A DNA stretch of 64,000 nucleotides from Streptomyces flavofungini (GCF_030388665.1 NZ_CP128846.1:7266501-7330500), one strand, 5' to 3'; shown: positions 51,637 to 60,543, counted from the first letter of the stretch. The notes: generated from the letters alone by a model not told the origin. Translations and numbers: made by a program.

Positions 51637-53028
51637 TTATACGCCCTGGCTGACGGAACTCATATTGAAATCGGGGACCCGCAGCGCGGGCATCGCGGCC
51701 CGGGTGAACCAGTCGCCCCACTCGCGCGGCAGCGTCTTCTCCGTACGGCCCGCCTCACCGGCCCGCGACAGCAGGTCCACCGGCGACTCGTTGAAGCGGA
51801 AGTTGTTCACCTCGCCCACCACCTCGCCGTTCTCGACCAGGTACACGCCGTCCCTGGTCAGGCCCGTGAGCAGCAGCGTCGCCGGATCCACCTCGCGGAT
51901 GTACCACAGGCAGGTCAGGAGCAGGCCCCGCTCGGTGGCCGCGACCATGTCGTCCAGGGAGCGGTCCGAGCCGCCGTCGAGGATCAGGTTGTCGATCACC
52001 GGGGCGACCGGCAGGCCCGTCAGCGCGGCGCTGTGCCGGGTCGTCGTGAGGTGGGCGAGCTCGCCCCCGCGCAGCCACTCGGTGGGCCGCAGCGGCAGTC
52101 CGTTGTCGAACACCGACGCGTCGTCGCCGGAGGCGTGCGCGAGGACGAACGGCGACGACTCCAGACCCGGCTCGTTCGGGTCGCTGCGCAGCGTCAGCGG
52201 CAGCTCCGAGATCCGCTCGCCGACCCGGGTGCCGCCGCCCGGCTTGGAGAACACCGTGCGGCCCTCCGCCGCGTCCCGCCCCGCCGACGACCACAGCTGG
52301 TAGATCAGCAGGTCCGCGACGGCGGTCGGCGGGAGCAGCGTCTCGTACCGCCCCGCGGGCAGCTCCACCCGCCGTTCCGCCCAGGCCAGGCGCCGGGCGA
52401 GCTCCTCGTCCAGGGTGCCCGGGTCGACGTCCTTGAAGTCGCGGGTGGCCCGCCCCGCCCACGCCGAGCGGGTGCGGTCCGGGGACTTCGCGTTCAGCTC
52501 CAGGGTGCCGCTCGGCTGGTCGTGGCGCAGCCGCAGCCCCGTCGACGTGCCGAGGTAGGTGGAGGTCAGCTCGTGGTTGGCGAAGCCGTACAGCTCGCGG
52601 CCGCCCGCCCGGGCACGGGCGAACGCCTCGCCGAGCGCGGGCGCGAAGTCCCCGAAGACCGCCGAGGACGTCTCCGCGGGCGCGTCCGTGAAGTCGGGCG
52701 ACGCCGGGGCGCCGGCCACCAGCGGCTGCGCGTCCTCCGCGGGCCCGCCCGTGCGCGCCGCGGCCTCGGCGGCCCGCACCAGCGGCTCCAGGTCGGCGGC
52801 GGTCACCGCGGACCGCGAGACCACACCGGAGGCGGTGCCCTCCTTGCCGTCGACCGTGGCGATGACGGTGAGGGTGCGGCCGCGGGTGACGCCGTTGGTG
52901 GTGAGCGCGTTGCCCGCCCAGCGCAGGTTCGCCGTCGACTCCTCGTCGGCGATCACCACGCAGCCGTCGGCGGTGGACAGCTCCAGGGCACGCTCGACGA
53001 TCTCGTGCGGCTTGGTGGTGCGGCTCAT
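51637..53028 (-). CDS. tldE: TldE/PmbA-type metallopeptidase subunit
   Basis: A 463-residue non-metal-binding partner of TldD. TldD/TldE peptidases process peptides such as microcins and CcdA in E. coli. It lacks the HExxxH motif, as expected of TldE. It has PPTAVADLLIYQLWS, the GGSDRSLDDM loop and EVNNFRFNESPVDLL near the C terminus. ATG 53028 overlaps the tldD stop (ATGA), so expression is coupled. The physiological substrate in Streptomyces is not known; maturation of ribosomal peptides is one proposal. Confidence 0.93.
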   Translation of the reverse strand: MSRTTKPHEIVERALELSTADGCVVIADEESTANLRWAGNALTTNGVTRGRTLTVIATVDGKEGTASGVVSRSAVTAADLEPLVRAAEAAARTGGPAEDAQPLVAGAPASPDFTDAPAETSSAVFGDFAPALGEAFARARAGGRELYGFANHELTSTYLGTSTGLRLRHDQPSGTLELNAKSPDRTRSAWAGRATRDFKDVDPGTLDEELARRLAWAERRVELPAGRYETLLPPTAVADLLIYQLWSSAGRDAAEGRTVFSKPGGGTRVGERISELPLTLRSDPNEPGLESSPFVLAHASGDDASVFDNGLPLRPTEWLRGGELAHLTTTRHSAALTGLPVAPVIDNLILDGGSDRSLDDMVAATERGLLLTCLWYIREVDPATLLLTGLTRDGVYLVENGEVVGEVNNFRFNESPVDLLSRAGEAGRTEKTLPREWGDWFTRAAMPALRVPDFNMSSVSQGV

Positions 53029-54548
53029 CGCCCGGCCTCCTGCGTGGTGTTGAGGATGTTGACGCCCGAGAAGAGGGCGGAGGGGCAGCCGTGCGACACG
53101 GCGGCTACCTGGCCCGGCTGGGCCTTGCCGCAGTTGAAGGCGCCGCCGAGGACGTACGTCTGCGGGCCGCCGATCGCCGTCATCGAGCCCCAGAAGTCGG
53201 TGGTCGTGGCCTGGTAGGCGACGTCGCGCAGCTGCCCGGTGAGCCGCCCGTTCTCGATCTTGTAGAAGCGCTGCCCGGTGAACTGGAAGTTGTAGCGCTG
53301 CATGTCGATGGACCAGGAGCGGTCGCCGACCACATAGATGCCCCGGTCGACCCCGCTGATCAGGTCCTCCGTGGACAGCCCGCCGGGGTCCGGCTGCAGC
53401 GAGACGTTCGCCATGCGCTGCACCGGGACGTGCCCGGGGGAGTCGGCGTACGCGCAGCCGTTGGACCGCTCGAAGCCGGTGAGCTTCGCGATCCGCCGGT
53501 CCAGCTGGTAGCCGACGAGGGTGCCGTCCTTGACCAGGTCCCAGGACTGCGCGGCCACGCCCTCGTCGTCGTAGCCGATGGTCGCGAGGCCGTGCTCGGC
53601 CGTGCGGTCACCCGTCACGTTCATCAGCGACGAGCCGTACGCCAGCTTGCCGAGCTGGTCGAAGGTCGCGAACGACGTGCCCGCGTACGCCGCCTCGTAG
53701 CCGAGCGCGCGGTCCAGCTCCGTGGCGTGGCCGATGGACTCGTGGATCGTCAGCCACAGGTTCGAGGGGTCGACGACGAGGTCGTAGCGGCCCGCCTCGA
53801 CGCTCGGCGCCCGCATCTTCTCCGCCAATTGCTCCGGGATCCGGGCGAGTTCCCCCTCCCAGTCCCAGGTGTTCCCGGTGAGGTACTCCCAGCCGCGGCC
53901 GACCGGCGGGGCGAGGGTGCGCATCGAGTCGAACTCGCCGCTGGAGTCGTCGACGGCGACGGCGGTCAGTTGCGGATGCAGACGCACCCGCTGCTGGGTG
54001 GTCACGGTGCCCGCCGTGTCCGCGTAGAACTTGTTCTCGTGCACGGTGAGCAGCGAGGCGTCCGCGTGCGCGACGCCGTCGGCGCCGAGCAGCCGCGCGC
54101 TCCACTCCGCGAGCAGCCCCGTCTTCTCGTCGTCCGGTACGGAGAAGGGGTCGATCTCGTACGCGGACACCCAGGTCCGGTCCGCGTGCACCGGCTCGTC
54201 CGCGAGCTCGACGCGCTCGTCGGACCCGGCGGCCTTGATCACCTGCGCCGAGAGCTTCGCCATCGCGACGGCCTGCGAGGCGATCCGGGCCGCCGCGTCC
54301 ATCGTCAGGTCGACCCCCGAGGCGAACCCCCAGGCCCCGTCGTGCACCACCCGCACCGCGTATCCCAGATCCGTGGTGTCGGACGACCCGGCCGGCTTGG
54401 CGTCCCGCAGCCGCCAGGACGCGCTGCGCACCCGCTCGAGCCGGAAGTCCGCGTGTTCGGCGCCCAGCGCCCGCGCGCGGGCGAGCGCGGCGTCGGCGAG
54501 CGCCCTGAGCGGCAACGCCGTGAAGGCTTCATCGATGGAATGAGGCAC
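53025..54548 (-). CDS. tldD: TldD-type metalloprotease subunit
   Basis: A 507-residue peptidase carrying the zinc motif HESIGHATELDR near residue 262 and the later conserved Cys region NVSLQPDPGGLSTEDLISG and GGAFNCGKAQPGQVA. Partner of the next gene. GTG 54548 (MPHSIDEAFTALPLRALAD) fits the family length; the frame is open to 54875 but with poor coding character. Cytoplasmic. There is no precursor-peptide gene next to it, so it is a housekeeping copy rather than part of a RiPP cluster. Confidence 0.94.
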   Translation of the reverse strand: MPHSIDEAFTALPLRALADAALARARALGAEHADFRLERVRSASWRLRDAKPAGSSDTTDLGYAVRVVHDGAWGFASGVDLTMDAAARIASQAVAMAKLSAQVIKAAGSDERVELADEPVHADRTWVSAYEIDPFSVPDDEKTGLLAEWSARLLGADGVAHADASLLTVHENKFYADTAGTVTTQQRVRLHPQLTAVAVDDSSGEFDSMRTLAPPVGRGWEYLTGNTWDWEGELARIPEQLAEKMRAPSVEAGRYDLVVDPSNLWLTIHESIGHATELDRALGYEAAYAGTSFATFDQLGKLAYGSSLMNVTGDRTAEHGLATIGYDDEGVAAQSWDLVKDGTLVGYQLDRRIAKLTGFERSNGCAYADSPGHVPVQRMANVSLQPDPGGLSTEDLISGVDRGIYVVGDRSWSIDMQRYNFQFTGQRFYKIENGRLTGQLRDVAYQATTTDFWGSMTAIGGPQTYVLGGAFNCGKAQPGQVAAVSHGCPSALFSGVNILNTTQEAGR

Positions 54549-54780
54549 GGAATGTCTCCCTGCTGTCGCCTGTGGTGGGCCTGCTCGCCCCGGCACGGTC
54601 ACGGCCGCCTCCCGGCACCGGCCACGTCCGATCATGGCGTGCGAACCGGACGGTGGCCACACTTTTCTGTAGGGATCCAACAGCGACTCCTCTGAGCCAC
54701 TGTCGGTCGCCGATTCCCCGTATCGCGCACGGTACCGATAGGTTTTCGGAAGACCACACAGCCAAGGAAAGGGTGATCCG

Positions 54781-55500
54781 TTGAGCCGCTCGGTTCTCGT
54801 CACTGGAGGAAACCGGGGCATCGGCCTCGCCATCGCCCGCGCGTTCGCCGACGCAGGCGACAAGGTCGCGATCACCTACCGCTCGGGTGAGCCGCCCAAG
54901 GACCTCACCGCGGCCGGTGTCCTCGCCGTCAAGTGCGACATCACCGACGCCGAGATGGTGGAGCAGGCCTACAAGGAGATCGAGGAGAAGCACGGAGCCG
55001 TCGAGGTCCTGGTCGCCAACGCGGGCATCACCAAGGACCAGCTCCTGATGCGCATGTCCGAGGAGGACTTCACCTCCGTCCTCGACACCAACCTCACCGG
55101 CACCTTCCGCGTCGTGAAGCGGGCCAACCGCGGCATGCTGCGCGCCCGCAAGGGCCGTGTCGTCCTCATTTCCTCGGTGGTCGGCCTCTACGGAGGCCCC
55201 GGGCAGGCCAACTACGCCGCCTCCAAGGCGGGCCTGGTCGGCTTCGCGCGTTCCCTCGCCCGGGAGCTCGGGTCGCGCAACCTCACCTTCAACGTCGTCG
55301 CGCCCGGTTTTGTCGACACGGACATGACCCAGGTGCTGACGGACGAGCAGCGCGCGAACATCGTGGCGCAGGTGCCGCTCGGCCGTTACGCCAAGCCCGA
55401 GGAGATCGCCGCGACGGTGAAGTTCCTCGCGTCGGACGACGCCTCGTACATCACTGGAGCCGTCATCCCGGTTGACGGCGGATTGGGCATGGGTCACTGA
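54781..55500 (+). CDS. fabG: 3-oxoacyl-ACP reductase FabG
   Basis: A 239-residue SDR of type II fatty acid synthesis. It has TGGNRGIG near residue 8, VANAGIT near residue 78, catalytic Ser132, Tyr145 and Lys149 (YAASK), and VDGGLGMGH at the C terminus. TTG 54781 is the start, following GGAAAGGG; no better in-frame start exists. It is 5 bp upstream of fabI, forming the same pair as SCO1815-SCO1814, where FabG and InhA provide two reductive steps of chain elongation. Confidence 0.95.
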   Translation: MSRSVLVTGGNRGIGLAIARAFADAGDKVAITYRSGEPPKDLTAAGVLAVKCDITDAEMVEQAYKEIEEKHGAVEVLVANAGITKDQLLMRMSEEDFTSVLDTNLTGTFRVVKRANRGMLRARKGRVVLISSVVGLYGGPGQANYAASKAGLVGFARSLARELGSRNLTFNVVAPGFVDTDMTQVLTDEQRANIVAQVPLGRYAKPEEIAATVKFLASDDASYITGAVIPVDGGLGMGH

Positions 55501-55505
55501 TCACC

Positions 55506-56282
55506 ATGAGCGGAATTCTCGACGGCAAGCGCATCCTCGTCACGGGCGTCCTCACGGAGGGCTCCATCGCCTTCCACGCGGCCAAGGTCGCCCAGGAGCA
55601 GGGCGCCGAGGTCGTCCTCACCGGCTTCGGCCGGGTCACGCTCGTGGAGCGCATCGCCAAGCGGCTGCCCAAGCCCACCACGGTCATCGAGATGGACGTG
55701 ACCGACCAGGAGCACCTGGACTCGCTGGCCGCCAAGGTCAACGAGTACTTCGGTGACGACGAGGGCATCGACGGCGTCGTCCACTCGATCGCCTTCGGCC
55801 CGCAGGGCGCCTTCAACTTCCTGGAGGCGGACTGGGCGGACGTCTCGACAGCCCTCCAGGTCTCGGCGTACTCCCTGAAGTCGCTCACCATGGCGCTGCT
55901 CCCGCTGATGGAGAAGCGCGGCGGCGGCTCGGTCGTCGGCATCACCTTCGACGGCTCCATCGCCTGGCCGAAGTACGACTGGATGGGCGTCGCCAAGGCC
56001 GCCCTGGAGTCCACCGGGCGCTACCTGGCGCGTGACCTCGGCGGCCGCAACGTCCGCGTCAACATGGTCTCGGCGGGCCCGATCAAGTCCATGGCCGCCA
56101 AGTCCATCCCGGGCTTCGAGGAGCTCGCGGACGTGTGGAACCACCGCGCCCCCATCGGCTGGGACCTCACCGACCCGGAGCCCGCGGGCCGCGGCGTCGT
56201 CGGCCTCCTGTCGGACTTCTTCCCGAAGACGACGGGCGAGGTCGTGCACGTCGACGGCGGCGTCCACATGATGGGTGCCTGA
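55506..56282 (+). CDS. fabI: Enoyl-ACP reductase FabI/InhA (NADH)
   Basis: A 258-residue enoyl-ACP reductase. The cofactor loop GVLTEGSIAFHAAK, the catalytic Tyr157-x6-Lys164 (YDWMGVAK) and VVHSIAFGPQGAF match the InhA branch. The N-terminal LTEGSIA is the InhA-like form of the nucleotide-binding segment. ATG 55506 is 5 bp after the fabG stop. As in mycobacteria, it completes the elongation cycle with FabG. Inhibitor sensitivity cannot be predicted here. Confidence 0.95.
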   Translation: MSGILDGKRILVTGVLTEGSIAFHAAKVAQEQGAEVVLTGFGRVTLVERIAKRLPKPTTVIEMDVTDQEHLDSLAAKVNEYFGDDEGIDGVVHSIAFGPQGAFNFLEADWADVSTALQVSAYSLKSLTMALLPLMEKRGGGSVVGITFDGSIAWPKYDWMGVAKAALESTGRYLARDLGGRNVRVNMVSAGPIKSMAAKSIPGFEELADVWNHRAPIGWDLTDPEPAGRGVVGLLSDFFPKTTGEVVHVDGGVHMMGA

Positions 56283-56327
56283 GCGGCTTCCCGTACGTTC
56301 TCCCGTACGTCCGCCCCGTACCTGGCC

Positions 56328-56365
56328 GACGCCCCGTCCCCCGCAGCGCGCGGGGGCGGGGCGTC
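56328..56365 (+). terminator. Terminator after fabG-fabI
   Basis: GACGCCCCG (56328-56336) and CGGGGCGTC (56357-56365) form the outer stem, continued by CCCCGC/GCGGGG. It lies 45 bp after the fabI stop. Confidence 0.85.
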
Positions 56366-56420
56366 GCCCGTTCGGCCGCTTGGCCGGGCGGGGGCGGGCC
56401 CGGACCGCGCACCCTGAAGT

Positions 56421-56798
56421 GTGCGCTGGTCACCTGGTGCGGTGCTCGCCGCCCTCGCCCTGCTTGTCGCCCTGCCCTACGGCGCCGCGTCCCACGGGGC
56501 CGGGGGAGCGGTGACCCGCGCGGCCGGCGGCGACAGGGGCGGGGCGGTCCGAGAGGCCCCCGCGGACCGCCCGTTCGGCGCGGAGTGCCGCAGCAGCGTC
56601 CAGGGGTCGACGGCCGTCGCGTACTGCCACAACCCCTACCCCGAGACCGACCGGGTCCGGCTGCACATCGAGTGCGAGCGGTGGTGGGACGTCGACAGCG
56701 ACAGCGCTCCGGTCGCCGCCGGTCCGGCCGGGACGGTGCGGCTCACCGGGCGGTGCTGGAAGGAGATCCGCTCGGTGTGGGTCAGCCACCAGCGGTGA
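56421..56798 (+). CDS. Small secreted protein with four cysteines
   Basis: A 125-residue protein with a signal peptide (SPGAVLAALALLVALPYGAAS) and a mature part with four Cys (AECRSS, AYCHNP, IECERW, GRCWKE), enough for two disulfides. GTG 56421 is assigned. I do not recognise the domain. It lies tail-to-tail with the GntR gene, 25 bp apart. It may be a small extracellular factor; no function can be given. Confidence 0.75.
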   Translation: MRWSPGAVLAALALLVALPYGAASHGAGGAVTRAAGGDRGGAVREAPADRPFGAECRSSVQGSTAVAYCHNPYPETDRVRLHIECERWWDVDSDSAPVAAGPAGTVRLTGRCWKEIRSVWVSHQR

Positions 56799-56823
56799 GG
56801 CCCGGGGAGCGCCGGGGCGGACG

Positions 56824-57510
56824 TCAGGCGTCGGCCGCGAAGCGCTCCGGGCGGCACAGGTAGGGATAGCTCGCCGCCTCCGCCGCCGCGGCCTGCGCGT
56901 CCCCCGCCCGGATCGCCTCGACGAGCCGCCCGTGGTCCATGTAGGCCTCCGGGGTCAGCTCCCGGCCGATGTCCTCGCGCAGCCAGTCCCGCAGCACCTC
57001 GCCGAGGTCCGCGTACATGGCCGTCATGACGTCGTTGTGCGACGCGGCCACCACCGCCAGGTGCAGCGTCGAGTCGGCCGTCACGAACGCCTCGGCGTCG
57101 CCCGAGGCCCAGGCCTCCTCGCGGCGCGCGAGCAGCGTGTCCAACTGCCGCAGATCCCGCTCGGTGCGCCGCTCGGCGGCCAGCTTCGCCGCGCTCGACT
57201 CCAGCGTGGCGCGCAGCTCCGCGATGTGCCGGGGGCTCGCGTCGGCGAACCTGCGCTGCATCACGCCCGCCAGCTCGCTGGTCGCGACCACGTAGGTGCC
57301 CGAGCCCTGGCGGATGTCGAGCAGGCCGTTGTGGGCGAGGGCGCGGACCGCCTCGCGCACCGTGTTCCTGGCCACGCCGAGCTGCTCGACCAGCTCGGGC
57401 TCGGTGGGGATGCGGGAGCCCACCGGCCACTCGCCGGACGAGATCTGGTTGCGCAGCTCGGAGATGACCTGCTCGGAGAGCGCCGAGCGGCGAGGCGTGG
57501 TCAGGGGCAT
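56824..57510 (-). CDS. GntR family regulator, FadR subfamily
   Basis: A 228-residue regulator. The N-terminal winged helix is clear (SEQVISELRNQISSGEWPVG ... EQLGVARNTVREAVRALAHN). The all-helical FCD domain (about 85-220) has HIAELRATLE and HLAVVAASHN with His/Asp metal-site residues of the FadR type. ATG 57510 is assigned. It is divergent from the MFS transporter gene; an inverted repeat lies across that promoter. Probably a ligand-relieved repressor of the transporter. Confidence 0.93.
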   Translation of the reverse strand: MPLTTPRRSALSEQVISELRNQISSGEWPVGSRIPTEPELVEQLGVARNTVREAVRALAHNGLLDIRQGSGTYVVATSELAGVMQRRFADASPRHIAELRATLESSAAKLAAERRTERDLRQLDTLLARREEAWASGDAEAFVTADSTLHLAVVAASHNDVMTAMYADLGEVLRDWLREDIGRELTPEAYMDHGRLVEAIRAGDAQAAAAEAASYPYLCRPERFAADA

Positions 57511-57590
57511 GACGTTCCTTCGGGCGAGCGGTCGGACGGGAGGCCGGACGGTGATCGGGCGGGTGCCGGTGGTGCTTGCATCGTGAAACG

Positions 57591-57606
57591 GATTGGACAG
57601 CCAATC
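57591..57606. promoter_or_regulatory. Candidate GntR operator
   Basis: GATTGG-ACAG-CCAATC is a perfect inverted repeat 13 bp before the -10 element of the transporter, covering where its -35 box should be, and 80 bp from the GntR start. This is the expected location for repressor binding. Confidence 0.65.
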
Positions 57607-57618
57607 ATCCCATGATTC

Positions 57619-57624
57619 TATGAT
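57619..57624 (+). promoter_or_regulatory. -10 box of the MFS gene
   Basis: TATGAT lies 7 nt before ATG 57632, so the transcript would begin at or next to the start codon (leaderless). No ribosome site is visible, which agrees. Confidence 0.55.
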
Positions 57625-57631
57625 GTCTCTC

Positions 57632-59056
57632 ATGGCGAGTGAGGAAGCGAAGACGACGAGTCCGGTGACAGGTACGGCGACGGGTACGGCGACGACGGCA
57701 CCGGAGGCGCCCGCCGGACGCGCGCGTGGCGCCGGGGGCATCGGCGGCGCCGACGCGACCGGCGGGACCGCGCGCGCTGCGGCGGCCACCGCGAAACAGC
57801 GGCCCACGCGCGCGTGGGCGACGCGTCTCGTCGTCGTCGGCATCGTCCTCGCGGCCCTCAACCTGCGGCCCGCCATCACCAGCCTCGGCGCCCTCCTCGA
57901 AGAGGTGCGCGACGGGCTCGGCATGAGCGGCACCCTCGCCGGTCTCCTCACCTCCGTGCCGCCGCTGTGCTTCGCGGCCTTCGGCAGTCTGGCGCCGCGC
58001 CTGGCTCGGCGCTTCGGCGCGGGCGCGGTGGTGTGCGGCGGCATGGCGGCCATCGCCACGGGCCTGCTGATACGTCCCTTCGTGGGCGGCACCGTCGGCT
58101 TCCTGGCCGCGAGCGCGCTCGCGCTGATGGGCATCGCCGTCAGCAACGTCCTGATGCCGGTGATCGTCAAGCGCTGGTTCCCGGACCGCGTCGGCTCGAT
58201 GACCGGCCTGTACTCGATGGCCCTCGCGCTCGGCACCTCTCTCGCCGCCGCCGTCACCGTGCCGGTGACCGACGCGCTGGGCGGCAGCTGGCGCGCGGGC
58301 CTCGCCGTCTGGGCGGCGGTCGCCGTCGTGGCCGTCGTGCCGTGGCTCCCGCTGGTGCGCGAGCGTGGCACCGACGCCGCCGGTTCCGCTGGTGCCGCCG
58401 GTTCCGGGCAGGTGCCCGCGGCCGTGCGGAGCCAGGACGAGGGACTGCGAATCACCCACAGCCGCACCGCCTGGGCCCTCGCCTGCTTCTTCGGCCTCCA
58501 GGCCACCGCCGCGTACATCACGATGGGCTGGCTGCCGCAGATCTTCCGGGACGCGGGGGTGCCCGCCGGTGAGGCAGGGGTGCTGCTCGCCGTCACGATG
58601 GCCATGGGCGTGCCCCTCGCCTTCGTCATCCCGCGCGTGGCGACGCGACTGTCCCACCAGGGTCCCGTGGTGGTCGCCCTCGGCACCTGCGGGCTCGCCG
58701 GGTACGCGGGCCTGTACTTCGCCCCGGCGGGCGGAGCCTGGGCTTGGGCGCTGCTGTGCGGCATCTCCAACTGCGCCTTCCCACTGGCCCTCACGATGGT
58801 CGGCATGCGCGCCAGGAGCAGCGCGGGCGTGGCCAAGCTGTCCGCCTTCGCGCAGAGCACCGGCTACCTGATCTCGATCCCGGGACCGCTGCTCGTCGGC
58901 GTCCTCTACCAGCACAGCGGCGGCTGGGGCCTGCCGATCGCGCTCATGGCGGGCCTGATGGTGCCGCAGATCGCCGTCGGCGTCCTCGCGGGCCGCGACC
59001 GCACGATCGAGGACGAGGTGGCGCAGCGGGCTGCGGCCGTGTCGGCGGGAGCCTGA
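57632..59056 (+). CDS. CynX/NimT-type MFS transporter
   Basis: A 474-residue major facilitator with 12 predicted helices. ALNLRPAITSLGALLEEVRDGLGMSG (cut only for reading) at the first helix is a signature of the CynX/NimT (cyanate/nitroimidazole) subfamily. The first 60 residues are Thr/Ala/Gly-rich and cytoplasmic. ATG 57632 is preferred because the -10 box is placed for a leaderless mRNA. The short linker between helices 6 and 7 (residues 235-270) is typical. The substrate is unknown; the divergent FadR-type regulator may sense it. Confidence 0.92.
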   Translation: MASEEAKTTSPVTGTATGTATTAPEAPAGRARGAGGIGGADATGGTARAAAATAKQRPTRAWATRLVVVGIVLAALNLRPAITSLGALLEEVRDGLGMSGTLAGLLTSVPPLCFAAFGSLAPRLARRFGAGAVVCGGMAAIATGLLIRPFVGGTVGFLAASALALMGIAVSNVLMPVIVKRWFPDRVGSMTGLYSMALALGTSLAAAVTVPVTDALGGSWRAGLAVWAAVAVVAVVPWLPLVRERGTDAAGSAGAAGSGQVPAAVRSQDEGLRITHSRTAWALACFFGLQATAAYITMGWLPQIFRDAGVPAGEAGVLLAVTMAMGVPLAFVIPRVATRLSHQGPVVVALGTCGLAGYAGLYFAPAGGAWAWALLCGISNCAFPLALTMVGMRARSSAGVAKLSAFAQSTGYLISIPGPLLVGVLYQHSGGWGLPIALMAGLMVPQIAVGVLAGRDRTIEDEVAQRAAAVSAGA

Positions 59057-59212
59057 CGCGGGGGCCGGGGGCCGGGGCCCGGTCCGAGCCCGAACCCGGA
59101 GTCGCCGTCCGAGCCCGATCCCCGGGACCGCTGTCCGGTGCTCGCCCCCCCCTGGCCCCAAGGACCGGACCCCGGAGCCCGCGATCCGCTCGCGGGGTGC
59201 GAGACTTGCTCC

Positions 59213-59329
59213 ATGCCAGTGCTCGACCCGAACCCCCAGAACGGCCAGAAGAAGCTGCTCCTCGTGCTCGGCGCGATGCTGGCCATCACCGTGATCATCG
59301 GAATCGTCGCGACGGTGGCCTCCCCCTGA
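59213..59329 (+). CDS. SGM_5486-type transporter-associated micropeptide
   Basis: A 38-residue protein, polar start MPVLDPNPQNGQKK and one transmembrane helix LLLVLGAMLAITVIIGIVA. I recall this family from Streptomyces annotations as SGM_5486 family transporter-associated, always next to CynX/NimT-type MFS genes, as here (156 bp downstream). ATG 59213 is the start. Probably a small subunit or regulator of the transporter. The intervening sequence is repeat-like and GC-rich. Confidence 0.75.
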   Translation: MPVLDPNPQNGQKKLLLVLGAMLAITVIIGIVATVASP

Positions 59330-59368
59330 CGACCCCTCAGCAAGCGGCGCGGGGCTCCCGCGCCGCCC

Positions 59369-59392
59369 GATGGTGGGGCTAGCACCACCATC
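59369..59392. promoter_or_regulatory. 24-bp palindrome upstream of small membrane protein gene
   Basis: GATGGTGG and CCACCATC flank an 8-bp centre, GGCTAGCA, that is itself nearly symmetric, followed by CCCCTAGGGG. The site lies about 127 bp before ATG 59519. It has the form of an operator for a dimeric regulator. I have a vague memory of a similar block in front of other Streptomyces envelope-response genes but cannot name the regulator. Confidence 0.6.
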
Positions 59393-59518
59393 CCCTAGGG
59401 GGCCAGTGTCAGGGTCAACTGGGTGGATCACCGGATGGGTTGAGGGCGCCCGACTCCGTACCTTCGAGATGTGGCCGCGAAGACGCGGCACGGAGCACTC
59501 GAAGACCCTGGAGGCGGT

Positions 59519-59740
59519 ATGTCGGCCCGTTCGCACACTCGGCGCGACCCGGCGGACCGGACGAAGCCGGCCGGCATCGAGATCCAGCTGCCCTGGTGGG
59601 CCATCGCCCTCCCCGCGATCGCCTTCGCGGCCCTGCTCCTGCTGATACTGAACCCGGCGGACGCCCACGCGGCGAGCGGCGAGCCCGCCGTCACGGACAT
59701 CCTGGAGCGCCTGCGACACCTGCTGAGTCTCGCGTCGTGA
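59519..59740 (+). CDS. Small membrane protein
   Basis: A 73-residue protein: basic N terminus (SARSHTRRDPADRTKP), one transmembrane helix (LPWWAIALPAIAFAALLLLIL) and a short outside tail (AVTDILERLRHLLSLAS). GGAGG lies 5 bp before ATG 59519. I do not recognise it. The palindrome upstream suggests dedicated regulation. Confidence 0.75.
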   Translation: MSARSHTRRDPADRTKPAGIEIQLPWWAIALPAIAFAALLLLILNPADAHAASGEPAVTDILERLRHLLSLAS

Positions 59741-59857
59741 CGGCCCCCGCACCGCCCCTGACCTCGTGGGTCACCCCGTGAAGGCGCTGTCACCCGTGCT
59801 GACGGAGCCCGTCAACTCCCTGCGCCCGATGGTGTGTTTCATGCGAAGCTGGGACAC

Positions 59858-60376
59858 ATGAGCGTCGCAGAACCCCGCAGGATTGTCCTCTTCCGGCATG
59901 CGAAGGCCGACTGGCCCCAGGTGTCCGACCACGAGCGCCCCCTCGCCGACCGCGGCCGCAGGGACGCCCCCGTGGCCGGCCGCAGACTGGCCGAGAGCGG
60001 CATCGCCTTCGACCTCGCCCTCTGCTCGACCGCCGCCAGGACCCGCGAGACCTGGAAGCTGGCCGTCCAGGAGCTCTCGCAGCGCCCCCGGACGGTGTAC
60101 GAGGACCGGGTGTACGAGGCGTCCCCCGGCGAGCTGATCGCCGTGCTCAACGAAACCCCGGACGACGTCCGGGACCTGATCCTGATCGGCCACAACCCCG
60201 GCGTCCACGGCCTCGCCGACATCCTCAGCGGCGACGCCGAGGGCGACGCCCAGGTGCGGATGAACCGCCGCGGCTTCCCGACGTCGGCGTTCGCCGTCCT
60301 GACGTACACCGGATCGTGGAAGGGCCTTGAGCCGGGGGCGGGGACCCTGGTGGACTACTGGGCGCCGTCGGAGTAG
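59858..60376 (+). CDS. SixA-type histidine phosphatase
   Basis: A 172-residue phosphohistidine-phosphatase-like protein of the histidine phosphatase superfamily. The active-site motif LFRHAKADW near residue 12, CSTAARTRETW near residue 62 and IGHNPG near residue 110 are complete. SixA acts on phosphohistidine in phosphorelay or PTS proteins in E. coli; the target here is unknown. ATG 59858 is preferred; an ATG 24 bp upstream is also in frame. A perfect terminator follows at 60484. Confidence 0.92.
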   Translation: MSVAEPRRIVLFRHAKADWPQVSDHERPLADRGRRDAPVAGRRLAESGIAFDLALCSTAARTRETWKLAVQELSQRPRTVYEDRVYEASPGELIAVLNETPDDVRDLILIGHNPGVHGLADILSGDAEGDAQVRMNRRGFPTSAFAVLTYTGSWKGLEPGAGTLVDYWAPSE

Positions 60377-60483
60377 CGGCATCCCCACGCCGACCTGCTC
60401 CGACCCACTCCGACCTGGCCTGACTCGCTCTGGGCTGATCTGTCCTGCTCCGACCTGTTCCGATCCATGAGAGTCCATGAGAA

Positions 60484-60511
60484 GGGCCCGGCGTCGAGAG
60501 ACGCCGGGCCC
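60484..60511. terminator. Terminator between sixA-like gene and serB
   Basis: GGGCCCGGCGTC-GAGA-GACGCCGGGCCC is a perfect 12-bp stem between two convergent genes. A degenerate repeat with the unit CTCCGACCT fills the 70 bp before it. Confidence 0.92.
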
Positions 60512-60543
60512 GTCGGCTCCGCTGGGAGCTGAGCGGGGGCCGC

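Noticed and set aside
51637..54548. RiPP biosynthesis cluster around tldD-tldE
   Set aside because: No precursor peptide, cyclase or transporter gene is nearby; the neighbours are tyrS and fabG.
57605..59752. Long minus-strand frame opposite the MFS gene
   Set aside because: His/Gly/Arg-rich shadow translation without domain features; the plus strand has a clear transporter.
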